The position numbers and the translations under genes are program-made. From contig NZ_CP016020.1 of NCBI RefSeq assembly GCF_001889165.1, positions 2,330,501 to 2,394,500 on the forward strand: 64,000 bases of DNA, given 5' to 3'. This DNA is from Bacillus weihaiensis. GTDB taxonomy: Bacteria > Bacillota > Bacilli > Bacillales > Bacillaceae. Shown one piece after another: positions 9,778 through 18,918 of the stretch (position 1 is the first letter of the stretch; each line of letters begins with the position of its first letter). The notes below the pieces were generated by a model. That model saw only the letters and a list, made by a program, of their open reading frames with translations, did not search any database and had not been told where the DNA came from.

Positions 9778-10206
9778 TTATTGAAGGATATAGGAAGTGG
9801 TGTAAATCTTATTAACCTTGCCTTCTTGCATTAATTCATTGATTTTATTCTTTATTTGTTCTTTAAATTTATCCATGCCATCCTTGCCATCTAATTGGTC
9901 AGAGGTTGTATTAGCTAATTCTGAAATAATAATATCACGCACTTGAAATTCTCTTTGTGTTAACTCTTCCATTGCTTTCTTTGACTCTGTTTCAATTTTA
10001 AAGGATAAACGTACTATATTACCACTGGATAAATTTGTAGTTATTTCAGGAATATCTACAGAAGCTGCTACAACTTCCTCAATTGAAGGAGCTTTTTCTT
10101 CGCCATCTTCTCCAATAAATTTCATAACAACGACAAGTGCTGTTACCCCAATAAGAGTTATTGATACGATGATGACAAGCATAATGCTCAAAAGCTTTTT
10201 ATTCAT
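9778..10206 (-). CDS. fliL: FliL, stator-associated flagellar protein
   Basis: 142 aa: a short cytoplasmic start, one transmembrane helix at about 6-30 and an extracytoplasmic domain that ends in the family pattern of a KVNKIYTTSYILQ terminus. FliL surrounds or supports the MotAB stator at the basal body. Its ATG (10204-10206) overlaps the stop of swrD by 8 bases and has GGAGGT upstream. Fits the swrD-fliL-fliM order of Bacillus. Confidence 0.93.
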   Translation of the reverse strand: MNKKLLSIMLVIIVSITLIGVTALVVVMKFIGEDGEEKAPSIEEVVAASVDIPEITTNLSSGNIVRLSFKIETESKKAMEELTQREFQVRDIIISELANTTSDQLDGKDGMDKFKEQIKNKINELMQEGKVNKIYTTSYILQ

Positions 10207-10420
10207 GATCTACAACCTCCGAACCTTTCCTTAACGATAGCATATTGATTTCCCGATAAAACGAAGTGATACTAGCATACACTTCCTGTTCTGATTCCTT
10301 TACTACATATTTATGACCATTCGTTAATGTAATGGTTGTATCTGGAAAAGATTCGATAACTTCAATATAAATTGCATTTAATGAAAAACGTTTACCGTTA
10401 AGTCTTGTTAATTGAACCAT
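10199..10420 (-). CDS. swrD: SwrD (YlzI), FlbD-family protein
   Basis: 73 aa with the FlbD-family signature MVQLTRLNGKRFSLNAIYIE followed by DTTITLTNGHKYVVKES. In B. subtilis SwrD raises motor power and is needed for swarming. The ATG at 10418-10420 has no good ribosome site of its own; 6 bases upstream lies the amber stop of a 10-codon in-frame mini-ORF with a strong site (see 10424-10456), so translation may depend on coupling. Its end overlaps fliL by 8 bases. Confidence 0.92.
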   Translation of the reverse strand: MVQLTRLNGKRFSLNAIYIEVIESFPDTTITLTNGHKYVVKESEQEVYASITSFYREINMLSLRKGSEVVDHE

Positions 10421-10423
10421 TTT

Positions 10424-10456
10424 CTATAAGAGGCTGATGATTAATTGAAGAACCAT
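10424..10456 (-). CDS. Possible 10-codon leader peptide upstream of swrD
   Basis: ATG at 10456, then ten codons reading MVLQLIISLL and a TAG at 10424-10426. GGAGG occurs twice just upstream, 4 and about 10 bases from the ATG. The frame is the same as swrD, with only TAG and one AAA codon between. The mini-ORF start (ATGGTT then CAATTA after a CTT) resembles the swrD start (ATGGTTCAATTA), as if part of it were a small duplication. It may act as a coupling peptide, or the amber codon may be read through. Function is inferred only. Confidence 0.35.
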   Translation of the reverse strand: MVLQLIISLL

Positions 10457-10464
10457 CCAGCCTC
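10430..10464 (-). promoter_or_regulatory. Hairpin between flgE and swrD
   Basis: Arms GAGGCTG and CAGCCTC (plus three more pairs around a bulged G) enclose a loop of about 14 bases. The 5' arm holds the GGAGG nearest to the mini-ORF start, and the 3' arm ends just before the swrD start. There is no T-run, so it is not a terminator. It could modulate ribosome access to swrD or stabilise RNA ends. Confidence 0.45.
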
Positions 10465-10475
10465 CACCTCCCTTA

Positions 10476-11420
10476 TTAACGTTTTAAGCCCATTAGCTCT
10501 TGTAAGATTTCATCAGAGGTTGTAATAATCTTTGTATTTGATTGGAAACCACGTTGAGCGACAATCATTTCTGTAAATTCTTCCGCAAGGTCAACGTTTG
10601 ACATTTCTAATGCGCCTGAGATGATATTAGCTGTTCCATCTGTACCTGCTACAGGTAAATCGGCTAACTCAACAAAGCCATTTCCATCTTTGTCTACTGA
10701 ACCTGAGTTGGCAGATTCTCTATACAAGTTTCCTCCTAGTTTTTCTAGACCACCTTCATTTGCAAAGTTCACTAATCTAATTTGACCAGCTACATTTAAT
10801 TCTCCATTCTCATTTACAAAGTTAACCTTTCCATCTGGAGCGATACTGAAACTTTGCGCTGATAAAGGAATTTGAATTAAGCCAGGGTTACCACTAAGAT
10901 TATTAGTGAATGTGACCGTATTACCTGCCGTCGTTTTTTCAGCTGCCTCTCCGATTAAGTACATTCCATCAGCAGTTACAATATATCCTTCATCGTCAAG
11001 ATACATATTACCAGCTCTAGTGAAATTCAAGTCCACGGCTTCTTCAATTCCTGGAGAAGTAATTTCATTTGTATTTCTATTGATGTTAGCATTGTTATTG
11101 ATTGTCCCTACGATGAAAAATCCATCTCCATTTAAGGCTAAATCTAATGATCTTGATGTAATCTGAGTAGAACCTGTCGTATGAATTGTATCAATAGAAC
11201 TGATTTGAGCCCCTAAGCCTACTTCTTTTGCATTTGTTCCAGCACTATTTGCTGTTGCTCCAGATGCACCTGAAATTTGTTGGCTAAAAAGATCGGAGAA
11301 GGTAGTTCGGGATTTCTTGTATCCGTACGTATTAACATTGGCAATGTTATTACCTAAAACATCAAGCTTAGTTTGAAAGTTTTTCATACCACTGATTCCT
11401 GAATAAAGTGAACGTAACAT
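10476..11420 (-). CDS. flgE: FlgE, flagellar hook protein (also annotated FlgG in Bacillus)
   Basis: 314 aa, longer than the 264 aa of the B. subtilis hook protein. It begins MLRSLYSGISGMKNFQTKLD, followed by the rod/hook N-terminal motif LGNNIANVNTYGYKKSR, contains the DLALNGDGFFIV segment, and ends with the C-terminal heptad region MSNVDLAEEFTEMIVAQRGFQSNTKII. These terminal helices form the coiled coil of axial proteins. It follows flgD and the TIGR02530-type gene, the usual place of flgE; ribosome site AAGGGAGAG before the ATG. Confidence 0.93.
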   Translation of the reverse strand: MLRSLYSGISGMKNFQTKLDVLGNNIANVNTYGYKKSRTTFSDLFSQQISGASGATANSAGTNAKEVGLGAQISSIDTIHTTGSTQITSRSLDLALNGDGFFIVGTINNNANINRNTNEITSPGIEEAVDLNFTRAGNMYLDDEGYIVTADGMYLIGEAAEKTTAGNTVTFTNNLSGNPGLIQIPLSAQSFSIAPDGKVNFVNENGELNVAGQIRLVNFANEGGLEKLGGNLYRESANSGSVDKDGNGFVELADLPVAGTDGTANIISGALEMSNVDLAEEFTEMIVAQRGFQSNTKIITTSDEILQELMGLKR

Positions 11421-11510
11421 TAATTATTCTCTCCCTTAGGTTATGTTATTGTTTTAGCTGTTTCTGTCATTCCACAACTAGAGGCATCCTTTATAAGGTC
11501 CAGCCTTAAA

Positions 11511-11879
11511 TTAATCCATAATGATTGCACCTGAAATGTTCGTAAACATCTGTGTTCTGGCTTCATCTCGATCCATAGCAGTAATGACTGTATTATTTTT
11601 AGCGTTAATAATAAGAGCTGCTTCATTAACTAAAACGAGAGAATCTTGAACGCCTTTTTTTCTTGCTTCGGAGATTTTCTTTTCAATTTGTGACCAGGTT
11701 TCATCTGATAAAGTAATCTCCCTTTCTGTTAAGCGCGTTTGAGCATGCTTACTAATCTTCAATTTTTGGCTGCTAGTAAGCTCATTTTCTAGCAAGCTCT
11801 TAAAAGACGATTGTTGTTTAGCTAGAATGTTATTTGTATGAATTGGGTAGTTCTGAATGTGATTAATTTTTACCGACAT
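11511..11879 (-). CDS. Flagellar operon protein of the TIGR02530 type
   Basis: 122 aa, soluble and basic, with the segment KISKHAQTRLTEREITLSDETW followed by ALIINAKNNTVITAMDR and a C-terminal FTNISGAIIMD. This matches what I know of the small flagellar-operon family TIGR02530 found between flgD and flgE in many Bacillaceae and clostridia. Function is not settled; position suggests a role in hook assembly or its control. It starts 11 bases after the flgD stop. A 61-residue frame that overlaps its end on the same strand is a shadow. Confidence 0.85.
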   Translation of the reverse strand: MSVKINHIQNYPIHTNNILAKQQSSFKSLLENELTSSQKLKISKHAQTRLTEREITLSDETWSQIEKKISEARKKGVQDSLVLVNEAALIINAKNNTVITAMDRDEARTQMFTNISGAIIMD

Positions 11880-11890
11880 ACTAAGTCCTA

Positions 11891-12310
11891 CTATTCGGAT
11901 TTACTAATTTTGATTACATCATGATTTGAAATTTCTTTACCATTATCCAATTCTAGTACAATCCCTTTTTCTGATTGCTTAACGGATTTAACAGTACCAG
12001 AACCTTTAGAATCACTATTTTCCCAATCAATTTTTTTTCCAATCATTTCTGAATACACAAGTATTGGGTTTTCTTCTGAGAACGTATTAAGAAATTTCTC
12101 TAACATGCTTGTCATATTAGTCGTTTGTTCTAATGTTGAGAATTGTGCCATTTGAGCTATAAATTCTTTGTCCTCCATCGGATTAAGAGGGTCTTGGTTT
12201 TGCAATTGAGTCATTAATATTTTTAAGAATTCATCTTTCCCTAGAGACGAATTTCCCGTTGAAGATACTGGCCTATTCATAAGAAATAAACTAGGATCAA
12301 TTGTAGTCAT
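11891..12310 (-). CDS. flgD: FlgD, flagellar hook cap / hook assembly protein
   Basis: 139 aa, the short form usual in Bacillus. The N-terminal signature [40 protein letters not shown] is the FlgD N-terminal domain, and the end ([20 protein letters not shown]) forms the small beta domain. FlgD is exported and caps the growing hook so that FlgE can polymerise. It starts 11 bases after fliK and has GGAGG before the ATG. Confidence 0.95.
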   Translation of the reverse strand: MTTIDPSLFLMNRPVSSTGNSSLGKDEFLKILMTQLQNQDPLNPMEDKEFIAQMAQFSTLEQTTNMTSMLEKFLNTFSEENPILVYSEMIGKKIDWENSDSKGSGTVKSVKQSEKGIVLELDNGKEISNHDVIKISKSE

Positions 12311-12321
12311 AATTCCCCTCC

Positions 12322-14748
12322 TTAAACAAATTGATTTAGTAAGTCGTTTAGTGTATCACCAAAATTTTGTTCATTTTCCTTTTGATCATTGCCATTTGTA
12401 TCTTTATGATTACGTTCTTCTTTTTGCTGCTGTTCTGATGAATCTTTAAGTGGTTTAGAAAATTGCTCGTTATATACTTCAAATCTCTCAATTTCAATTT
12501 TTACTGAAGGAAGTGCTTGTTTCAAATGTTGAATACTGTGCTCTAACAATTCCTTTGCTGATTCAGTTGAAGCAATAATTTTCGCTACCATTTCACCTTT
12601 TGTTTGGACCAGTTTCACAGTTAATTGACCTAGGTGTTCTGGATTCAACTTAAGAACTAAGCGTTTTGATTGACTTCCTGCCTGAAATAGAGCTTTTGAT
12701 TTTAAAGTATTTAGCAACTGATTTGTAAATTCTTGTTTAGTTGAAGCATCAATCTTTTGGTTATCTGTTCCCGATACAACGGTATTCATATATTTTCCTA
12801 AGTCTAATTCTAACGATTCTGTATTATCACTCATTTTATTCTGGACCAGATTACTAGAATTCACTTCTGCTTGTACTTTATCGTTTGTCATTTCAAGTTT
12901 CAAATATGGAAAAGCTTCTTTTACATGATTAATTGTTTGATTTAGTAAAAGCTTTGCTTCATTTGAAGATCCTTCTAATTTGACAAGCGACCTACCATTC
13001 ATTTGCATCTGCTTTATTGTTAGTTGACCAAGCGTTTTAGGCTCTAGTTGTAAAAACACCTCTTTTGTTAAAGTAGGCTCTTGGGAAAGAGTTAATCTTT
13101 TAATAGCATCAACTACTTGATTAGTAAACTCAACCTGAGTACTAATATCATTCAAAATGCTTGTGTTTTTTGAAGTTGCAATGGCAGTAGATTCTTGATC
13201 CTTGGTGAAAGCTGATGAGTTAGCCTCACCTGTTATAATCCCATTAAAAAGTGATTGATTCATGTTCCTAAAGAAATTCTCTAATCCAATTAGAAGATTA
13301 TCAACATCTTTCGAATACTCTTTTGGCAGTAAGAGAGCTCCTTCAACCGTTTCTACTATCCCTTTTATAACAGCGCTGTTACTATTTATTGAATCAATAT
13401 CGTTGGGGTTGTTTGTACTACCATTAAGAACTCCCGGATAAATAGTAGGGTTAGGTTGTAGACCACCAAAATGAAATGGTAAACCATTTAATTTGTCATC
13501 ATCACGATTTGTGCCTTCTGTTTCTTTAAGGCTATTTACAATCTCGTTTAAAAGTGGATACTTCTCTAGATTTATTTTATCACCACTGTTATCGACACCG
13601 TTTTTGTTTATAGGTTTTGCATTTGTATTTTGTAATAGATTAAAAGTTGAAAAAGAATTGTTTTGCAGTCGATCAGTCATAGATTTTTTTTGATTGCTTA
13701 CTAATCCATTCAACTTACTTTGAACCACTTTATTAAGTAACATCGTAATGTCTCCCTCAATTTCATGAAAGTCGATATTCTTGTTAGCTTTAAGAAGATT
13801 TAGACCTGATATAAGTAATTTGTTAGCATTATTGTGTTCTTCTTTTTTCCTCTCTACAAAGTTATTTTCAAATAACTTTGTACTTCCATCGGAATGAGAG
13901 TTAAGGTCTATACCATATACATTATCAACTAATTTTTTGACTATTTTTTGTAAAGTTGAAAGGTCTGTTTCTGCAACTAGTTTACTTAAAGGTTCAGCGA
14001 TATCAGGTGGTACTGATTCATCCAATAGAACCTTATTGACTTTTTCTCGAGTAACTTCATGGAGACCTTGTCTCTTCTGATAATCTGTCAGTATATCATT
14101 AGTTGTGATTAGTTTATCCGCATTTTCCACTAGTTTTGAGCCATTTCTAGTTGACCAATTTGTTAACAAGAAGGGCAAGCTTACCACTGCTTGATCTGAA
14201 TCATTTAATTGATTAATTGATTGAAAAATAGTTTCAACTGTCACTTCTTCGGGTATTTTATAACTAGATAGCTCAGCATTTAATAATTTATTAAGCTTGT
14301 TTAGAAGATTTTCATTTATATTCTGATCTTCCGATAAGGAATATATCTCGATACCTTTTAACCCGATTAAAGCATCTGAGATAGTAGTAAAATTTGATTC
14401 TTTCATGAAGTTATCAAATGCTTCCGAATTATTTAACTTCAAACCGATCTCTTTCTCTAGCAGAGAAAAGGTAGGTATAAAGGAGTCAAATGATACTTTT
14501 TCTCTCATATTGTTCTGAATTGAAAAATGTGCCTGTAATTCACTTTTAATTTCTGCAAAGTGATTTTCAACATCAACATCAACTGCATAACTACTTGTTA
14601 TATCCGATCGATTATTACTTATATCTTGTCCGCTTTTTAATACACGGTGATAGATAGCAGAAAAAGGAGTATTATCTATCAATTTAATTTGATTAACGTC
14701 CTTCTCTATATTTTCACTCACTTTGTACAACAATGATGAAAGTTTCAC
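12322..14748 (-). CDS. fliK: FliK, flagellar hook-length control protein with two C-terminal domains
   Basis: 808 aa, much longer than the roughly 490 aa of B. subtilis FliK. GTG start at 14748 behind AAGGAGGTGA. The first 535 or so residues are a poorly conserved, Asn/Ser/Leu-rich ruler region. Two FliK C-terminal (Flg_hook) domains follow: about 540-623 ([14 protein letters not shown]) and about 673-758 ([14 protein letters not shown]). Both open with EFTNQ and share the same pattern, so the domain has probably been duplicated in tandem. The extreme end is a Q/K/E/N-rich tail. FliK measures hook length and triggers the FlhB switch. Confidence 0.92.
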   Translation of the reverse strand: MKLSSLLYKVSENIEKDVNQIKLIDNTPFSAIYHRVLKSGQDISNNRSDITSSYAVDVDVENHFAEIKSELQAHFSIQNNMREKVSFDSFIPTFSLLEKEIGLKLNNSEAFDNFMKESNFTTISDALIGLKGIEIYSLSEDQNINENLLNKLNKLLNAELSSYKIPEEVTVETIFQSINQLNDSDQAVVSLPFLLTNWSTRNGSKLVENADKLITTNDILTDYQKRQGLHEVTREKVNKVLLDESVPPDIAEPLSKLVAETDLSTLQKIVKKLVDNVYGIDLNSHSDGSTKLFENNFVERKKEEHNNANKLLISGLNLLKANKNIDFHEIEGDITMLLNKVVQSKLNGLVSNQKKSMTDRLQNNSFSTFNLLQNTNAKPINKNGVDNSGDKINLEKYPLLNEIVNSLKETEGTNRDDDKLNGLPFHFGGLQPNPTIYPGVLNGSTNNPNDIDSINSNSAVIKGIVETVEGALLLPKEYSKDVDNLLIGLENFFRNMNQSLFNGIITGEANSSAFTKDQESTAIATSKNTSILNDISTQVEFTNQVVDAIKRLTLSQEPTLTKEVFLQLEPKTLGQLTIKQMQMNGRSLVKLEGSSNEAKLLLNQTINHVKEAFPYLKLEMTNDKVQAEVNSSNLVQNKMSDNTESLELDLGKYMNTVVSGTDNQKIDASTKQEFTNQLLNTLKSKALFQAGSQSKRLVLKLNPEHLGQLTVKLVQTKGEMVAKIIASTESAKELLEHSIQHLKQALPSVKIEIERFEVYNEQFSKPLKDSSEQQQKEERNHKDTNGNDQKENEQNFGDTLNDLLNQFV

Positions 14749-14763
14749 TTGTTCACCTCCTTT

Positions 14764-15354
14764 CTACTGACCATCTGTAGCTAAAAGATTGGTAAACTTA
14801 ACTGCGTCATCGACTTCCATCTTTGTTAATATATCTGCAACTTGCTTGTCATCTAGTGAACTAAGAATAAGGATAGCATCTTCTTCATTAAGATTCGGAA
14901 TGATTTCTGCTGCTTTTTTACTTGTCATGTTGTCATATAACTTAGTAATATCTTTCTTTTTACTCTCTGTTTCAGCTTGCTTGATTTCTTCAATTTGTTT
15001 CTCCAGAGAGCTTACTTCTTGATTTAATTTTTGAATTTCCTTCTCTTTTAACGAGACATCTTTTTCAAGTGCAGTAATAGTAGAATTTTGTTCTTCTAAA
15101 GTTTCTTCGTATTCCAATTTCGCTTCTGCCGCTTGTTCTTCTGGTGTCGGTTCAGATGGTCTATCAGCCTCTTCTTCGTTAAAAAGCTTTTCAACAACTG
15201 GTACTTTTGCTAATGTGGTTTTTGTTTTTCCAGCTACATCAAATCCTGCGACCGATAAAATAACAACCACCAAGGTAATCGTAAAAATCGTTGGAATAAA
15301 AATGACAAAAAAGAACCATTGAAATTTTCCATATTCCTGCTTTTCATTTTCCAT
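14764..15354 (-). CDS. ylxF: YlxF, MotE-like flagellar operon protein
   Basis: 196 aa. One transmembrane helix at about 13-35, an acidic linker, a coiled coil at about 80-130 (EETLEEQNSTITALEKD) and a C-terminal helical domain (MTSKKAAEIIPNLNEEDAILILSSLDDKQVADILTKM) of the MgtE-N/MotE type. In other bacteria MotE-like proteins act as export or stator chaperones; in Bacillus the role is not defined. It sits between fliJ and fliK as in B. subtilis. Confidence 0.88.
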   Translation of the reverse strand: MENEKQEYGKFQWFFFVIFIPTIFTITLVVVILSVAGFDVAGKTKTTLAKVPVVEKLFNEEEADRPSEPTPEEQAAEAKLEYEETLEEQNSTITALEKDVSLKEKEIQKLNQEVSSLEKQIEEIKQAETESKKKDITKLYDNMTSKKAAEIIPNLNEEDAILILSSLDDKQVADILTKMEVDDAVKFTNLLATDGQ

Positions 15355-15365
15355 TACGTATTCAC

Positions 15366-15809
15366 CTAATTTCCTCGGTACATAAATGATTGAATGGATA
15401 GGTCATCCATTACTTTATTTTCATTTGCTTTCGCATCCATCAAAAAAGTTTCTTTTTGTTTTTCTTTTAATTTTTCATATTTCTTTACTTCTATGTTCTT
15501 TTGCATTAATTTGACTTGTTGCTCATTCATTCGATTTCTTGTTAACATGACAAGCTTTTGATAGTGTGAGATGGTCTTTTCAATATTTGAAACAAATTGT
15601 TGATAATGTCTCATCTCTTGAACAGAAATACCTTCATTTAATCTAGATAACGTATTTTCCTCAAGAATTTCTTTTTGTTTCATTGAATCATACAGCTTAT
15701 TAGCTACACTCTCAAAATCACTTACAGATTGGTTATATTCTGCTAATGATTTTTCCTTTTCATTTTCTTTAATATCCATTACCTTTTGAAATCGAAATTG
15801 AAAACTCAC
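15366..15809 (-). CDS. fliJ: FliJ, flagellar export chaperone/ATPase stalk
   Basis: 147 aa, almost wholly helical and highly charged, forming the long antiparallel coiled coil of the family (FRFQKVMDIKENEKEKSLAEY at the start). FliJ is the central stalk of the FliI hexamer and links it to FlhA. It begins at the last base of the fliI stop, a one-base overlap that indicates coupling. Confidence 0.93.
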   Translation of the reverse strand: MSFQFRFQKVMDIKENEKEKSLAEYNQSVSDFESVANKLYDSMKQKEILEENTLSRLNEGISVQEMRHYQQFVSNIEKTISHYQKLVMLTRNRMNEQQVKLMQKNIEVKKYEKLKEKQKETFLMDAKANENKVMDDLSIQSFMYRGN

Positions 15810-17128
15810 TAAAATTCACCTGTTTCCATAAATTGAATTAAAGAATGTATGCTGTCTTCACTAGTTACCTTGTCCTCAACATTTTGCTTTAAAAAAGATA
15901 TAATTTTAGGATAAAGCCTAATTGCTTCGTCTATTTCCTTTGAAGATCCTCTTTTATAAGCTCCTATATTAATAAGGTCTTCTGAGTTTAAGTAAGTGGA
16001 CAATAAATCTCTAAGTCGAGTTGCCGACTTTTTATGCATAGGATCTACTATCTGATTCATAACACGGCTTATACTTTTAAGAATGTTAATAGCAGGAAAT
16101 TGACCCTTGTTCGCCAATTGACGATCTAATACAATATGACCGTCTAATATTCCTCGAACTGTATCTGAGATTGGTTCATTAAGATCATCACCATCGACCA
16201 AAACTGTGTAAAATGCAGTAATTGAACCTAGTTCATTCGTTCCAGTCCGTTCAAGTAACTTTGGTAAGATTGCGAAAACAGAAGGAGTATACCCTTTCGT
16301 TGTTGGTGGTTCTCCTACCGCTAGGCCAATTTCTCGTTGGGCCATAGCCACTCGAGTGACAGAATCCATCATAAACATGACATTCATGCCTCTATCTCTA
16401 AAATATTCGGCTACAGCTGTTGCTGTAAGAGCCGCTTTCATCCTCATTAATGCAGGTTGATCTGAGGTAGCGACAATAACAATAGATCTTTTTAACCCCT
16501 CTGGTCCTAAGTCTCGATCAATGAATTCTCTTACTTCACGTCCACGTTCTCCTATAAGAGCAATCACATTCAAATCAGCATTAGTATTTCTTGCAATCAT
16601 TCCCATCAGTGTACTTTTCCCAACACCACTCCCTGCAAAAATACCAACACGTTGACCTTTTCCGACGGTAAGGAGACTATCAATCACACGTACCCCCACC
16701 TCCATTTTCTCGTGAATCGGTGGTCGTTTCATCGGATTAGGTGGTGATTGGTCTGTAGGAACATAGGCTAACCCTTTTGGCAGCATCGTTTCATTTAAAG
16801 GTTTCCCGAAGGCATCAATAACTTGACCTACTAAAGCAGAGCCTACCTTCACTCTAAGAGGTTCATTTGTTCCTTCAACAATACTGCCAGGAGATATATT
16901 TGTCAGTTGCTGATATGGCATTAATAAGACAAATTCATTTCGAAAACCAACTACTTCTGCTGGGATTTTCGTCTTATTATTTGCTCCCGTGTAGATATAA
17001 CAAAGATCACCAATTGAGCTCTCAGGTCCTCTTGATTCAATCATCAATCCAACGACCTGTTTTACCTTCCCAAATCTTTTATAAGAATCTAGTTTCTCTA
17101 TTTCATGAACAAGGTCCAATGCTCTCAA
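15809..17128 (-). CDS. fliI: FliI, flagellar export ATPase
   Basis: 439 aa. TTG start at 17128 behind AGGGGTGA that overlaps the fliH stop. Walker A is FAGSGVGKST at about 164-173, GERGRE lies at 193-198, and Walker B is in NVMFMMDSVTRVAMAQREI; the nucleotide-binding core resembles the F1 beta subunit. FliI forms a hexamer under the export gate, regulated by FliH and stalked by FliJ, and powers entry of substrates. All three partners are adjacent here. Confidence 0.97.
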   Translation of the reverse strand: MRALDLVHEIEKLDSYKRFGKVKQVVGLMIESRGPESSIGDLCYIYTGANNKTKIPAEVVGFRNEFVLLMPYQQLTNISPGSIVEGTNEPLRVKVGSALVGQVIDAFGKPLNETMLPKGLAYVPTDQSPPNPMKRPPIHEKMEVGVRVIDSLLTVGKGQRVGIFAGSGVGKSTLMGMIARNTNADLNVIALIGERGREVREFIDRDLGPEGLKRSIVIVATSDQPALMRMKAALTATAVAEYFRDRGMNVMFMMDSVTRVAMAQREIGLAVGEPPTTKGYTPSVFAILPKLLERTGTNELGSITAFYTVLVDGDDLNEPISDTVRGILDGHIVLDRQLANKGQFPAINILKSISRVMNQIVDPMHKKSATRLRDLLSTYLNSEDLINIGAYKRGSSKEIDEAIRLYPKIISFLKQNVEDKVTSEDSIHSLIQFMETGEF

Positions 17129-17135
17129 TTAGTGA

Positions 17136-17906
17136 TCACCCCTCATCAACTAAATCTAATAGCTGTTTTTTTAACTGCTCTAACTGTGTATCTATGCTTA
17201 CATCAATTCGTCCAAATTCAGATTCAATCATACATCCATGTTCACTTAATTCAGCATTAGGATAGATGTAGATATCTTTCTGATTTGTCATCAACACTTG
17301 AAGTTCTTCCTTCCGACTTAAAAGGTATTCGTAATAAGAAGGATTAACATGAATTTTAATATGTTCATATTCTTTTACTTCGTTAAGTCCTTTTTTTATA
17401 AAGGGCAAGAAGTTCTCTTTGTTCTCCTCAAGTGTTACTTGAAGAATTTTCTCTGCAATTCTTGTTGATAGAAGTAGAATCTCATTTTCAGCTGATTGAA
17501 TTCTCTCCTGATAATCTTCTTTAGATAACTCAATGATTCTTTGTGTTTCTTGAATTAATCCTTCATATTGACTAATCGCATGCTGACGGCCTAACTCTAC
17601 ACCTTCCGCATATCCTTCTTGTCTAGCCTCTTCTACTTGCTGTTGACGTTCATTAACCCAAGCAAGCTGATGAGATTCTATTTCTCTTAATATCTTATCC
17701 TTTTGTGCATGAGCCTCTTGTAATATAGCATCCGCTTCAATCTTTGCTTGATCTATTAAGAATGTAGATTGTTTTTGAATTTCAGGATCAATTTTTTCTT
17801 TCAGCCTGTCATTTAATATCTCCTGAATATTGATGATACTTATGGGTGTCTTTTCCTTATTTTCTCTGGCGTATTGTGACTTAATAAGTTTAGACAATAA
17901 TATCAT
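17136..17906 (-). CDS. fliH: FliH, flagellar export ATPase regulator
   Basis: About 256 aa. A 266-residue frame extends to 17936 but the family starts MISLS-like, and MILLSKLIKS begins at 17906; the ribosome site GGTGGAGGAG touches this ATG, so the TTG at 17897 (9 bases from the site) is an equal candidate. The protein is a long Glu/Gln-rich helix (about 60-140) followed by the FliH/V-ATPase E C-terminal domain. It binds and restrains FliI. The 5' end overlaps the 3' end of fliG by 17 bases. Confidence 0.9.
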   Translation of the reverse strand: MILLSKLIKSQYARENKEKTPISIINIQEILNDRLKEKIDPEIQKQSTFLIDQAKIEADAILQEAHAQKDKILREIESHQLAWVNERQQQVEEARQEGYAEGVELGRQHAISQYEGLIQETQRIIELSKEDYQERIQSAENEILLLSTRIAEKILQVTLEENKENFLPFIKKGLNEVKEYEHIKIHVNPSYYEYLLSRKEELQVLMTNQKDIYIYPNAELSEHGCMIESEFGRIDVSIDTQLEQLKKQLLDLVDEG

Positions 17907-18906
17907 CTCCTCCACCACGAGCAATGACAATTTCACCAGCTTCTTCTAATCTTCTAATGACACCTACAATTCTTGATTGAGCCTCTTCAACATCTCGTAA
18001 TCTAACTGGACCCATATATTCCATTTCCTCTTTAAATGTATCCACCATACGTTTCGACATATTTTTGAATACAACTTCCCTCACTTCCTCACTAGCTACT
18101 TTTAAGGAAAGCATTAAGTCATCATTCTCTACATCTCTAATCACTCGTTGAATTGCACGATTGTCAAGTGTAACAATGTCTTCGAATACAAACATACGTT
18201 TCTTAATTTCTTCAGCAAGCATTGGGTCTTGAATTTCAAGCGAATCTAAAATGGTTCTTTCCGTAGATCGATCGACTCCGTTTAAAACCTCTACTACAGC
18301 CTCTATCCCACCTGTTTGTGTGTAATCTTGAGTAACTGTAGCAGAAAGCTTTCTCTCAAGAATTTGTTCAACTTCATTAATTATTTCTGGAGGAGTTCGA
18401 TCCATGACAGCAATTCTTCTTGCAACATCCGCTTGTAGTTCCTGAGGTAATTCAGATAAAATTTGACCTGATTGAGTAGGTTCTAAATAGGATAGTACCA
18501 ATGCAATCGTTTGTGGATGTTCATTTTGGATGAAATTTAAAATCTGTGATGGATCGGCTTTTCTTGCAAAATCAAATGGCTTCACTTGTAAGGATGAAGT
18601 TAACCGGTGAATAATGCTTGTTGCCTTTTCTTCTCCTAATGCCTTTTCTAACACTTGCTTTGCGTATGCAATACCACCTTGTGAAATATAGTCCTGCGCC
18701 ATTGCAATGTCATGGAATTCTTCAATAATTTCTTCTTTTTTATCCGCTTCTACTTTACGAACACCAGAAATTTCAAGTGTTAGCTTTTCAATTTCTTCTT
18801 CTGATAGATGTTTATAAATAGAAGCAGAAACCTCAGGTCCTAAGGAGATTAGAAGAATGGCAGCTTTTTGTTTACCAGTTAATACAGATTGATCTCTTCT
18901 TGCCAA
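17890..18906 (-). CDS. fliG: FliG, flagellar motor switch / torque-generating protein
   Basis: 338 aa; TTG start at 18906, 9 bases after AGGAG. The three domains are visible: FliG-N (KQKAAILLISLGPEVSASIYKHL), the middle domain with the EHPQTIALVLSYL motif, and the C-terminal torque domain (LDNRAIQRVIRDVENDDLMLSLK) with charged residues that meet the MotA stator. FliG links the MS ring (FliF) to the C-ring (FliM/FliY). It follows fliF by 12 bases. Confidence 0.97.
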   Translation of the reverse strand: MARRDQSVLTGKQKAAILLISLGPEVSASIYKHLSEEEIEKLTLEISGVRKVEADKKEEIIEEFHDIAMAQDYISQGGIAYAKQVLEKALGEEKATSIIHRLTSSLQVKPFDFARKADPSQILNFIQNEHPQTIALVLSYLEPTQSGQILSELPQELQADVARRIAVMDRTPPEIINEVEQILERKLSATVTQDYTQTGGIEAVVEVLNGVDRSTERTILDSLEIQDPMLAEEIKKRMFVFEDIVTLDNRAIQRVIRDVENDDLMLSLKVASEEVREVVFKNMSKRMVDTFKEEMEYMGPVRLRDVEEAQSRIVGVIRRLEEAGEIVIARGGGDDIIV

Positions 18907-18918
18907 TTTTCCCCACTC

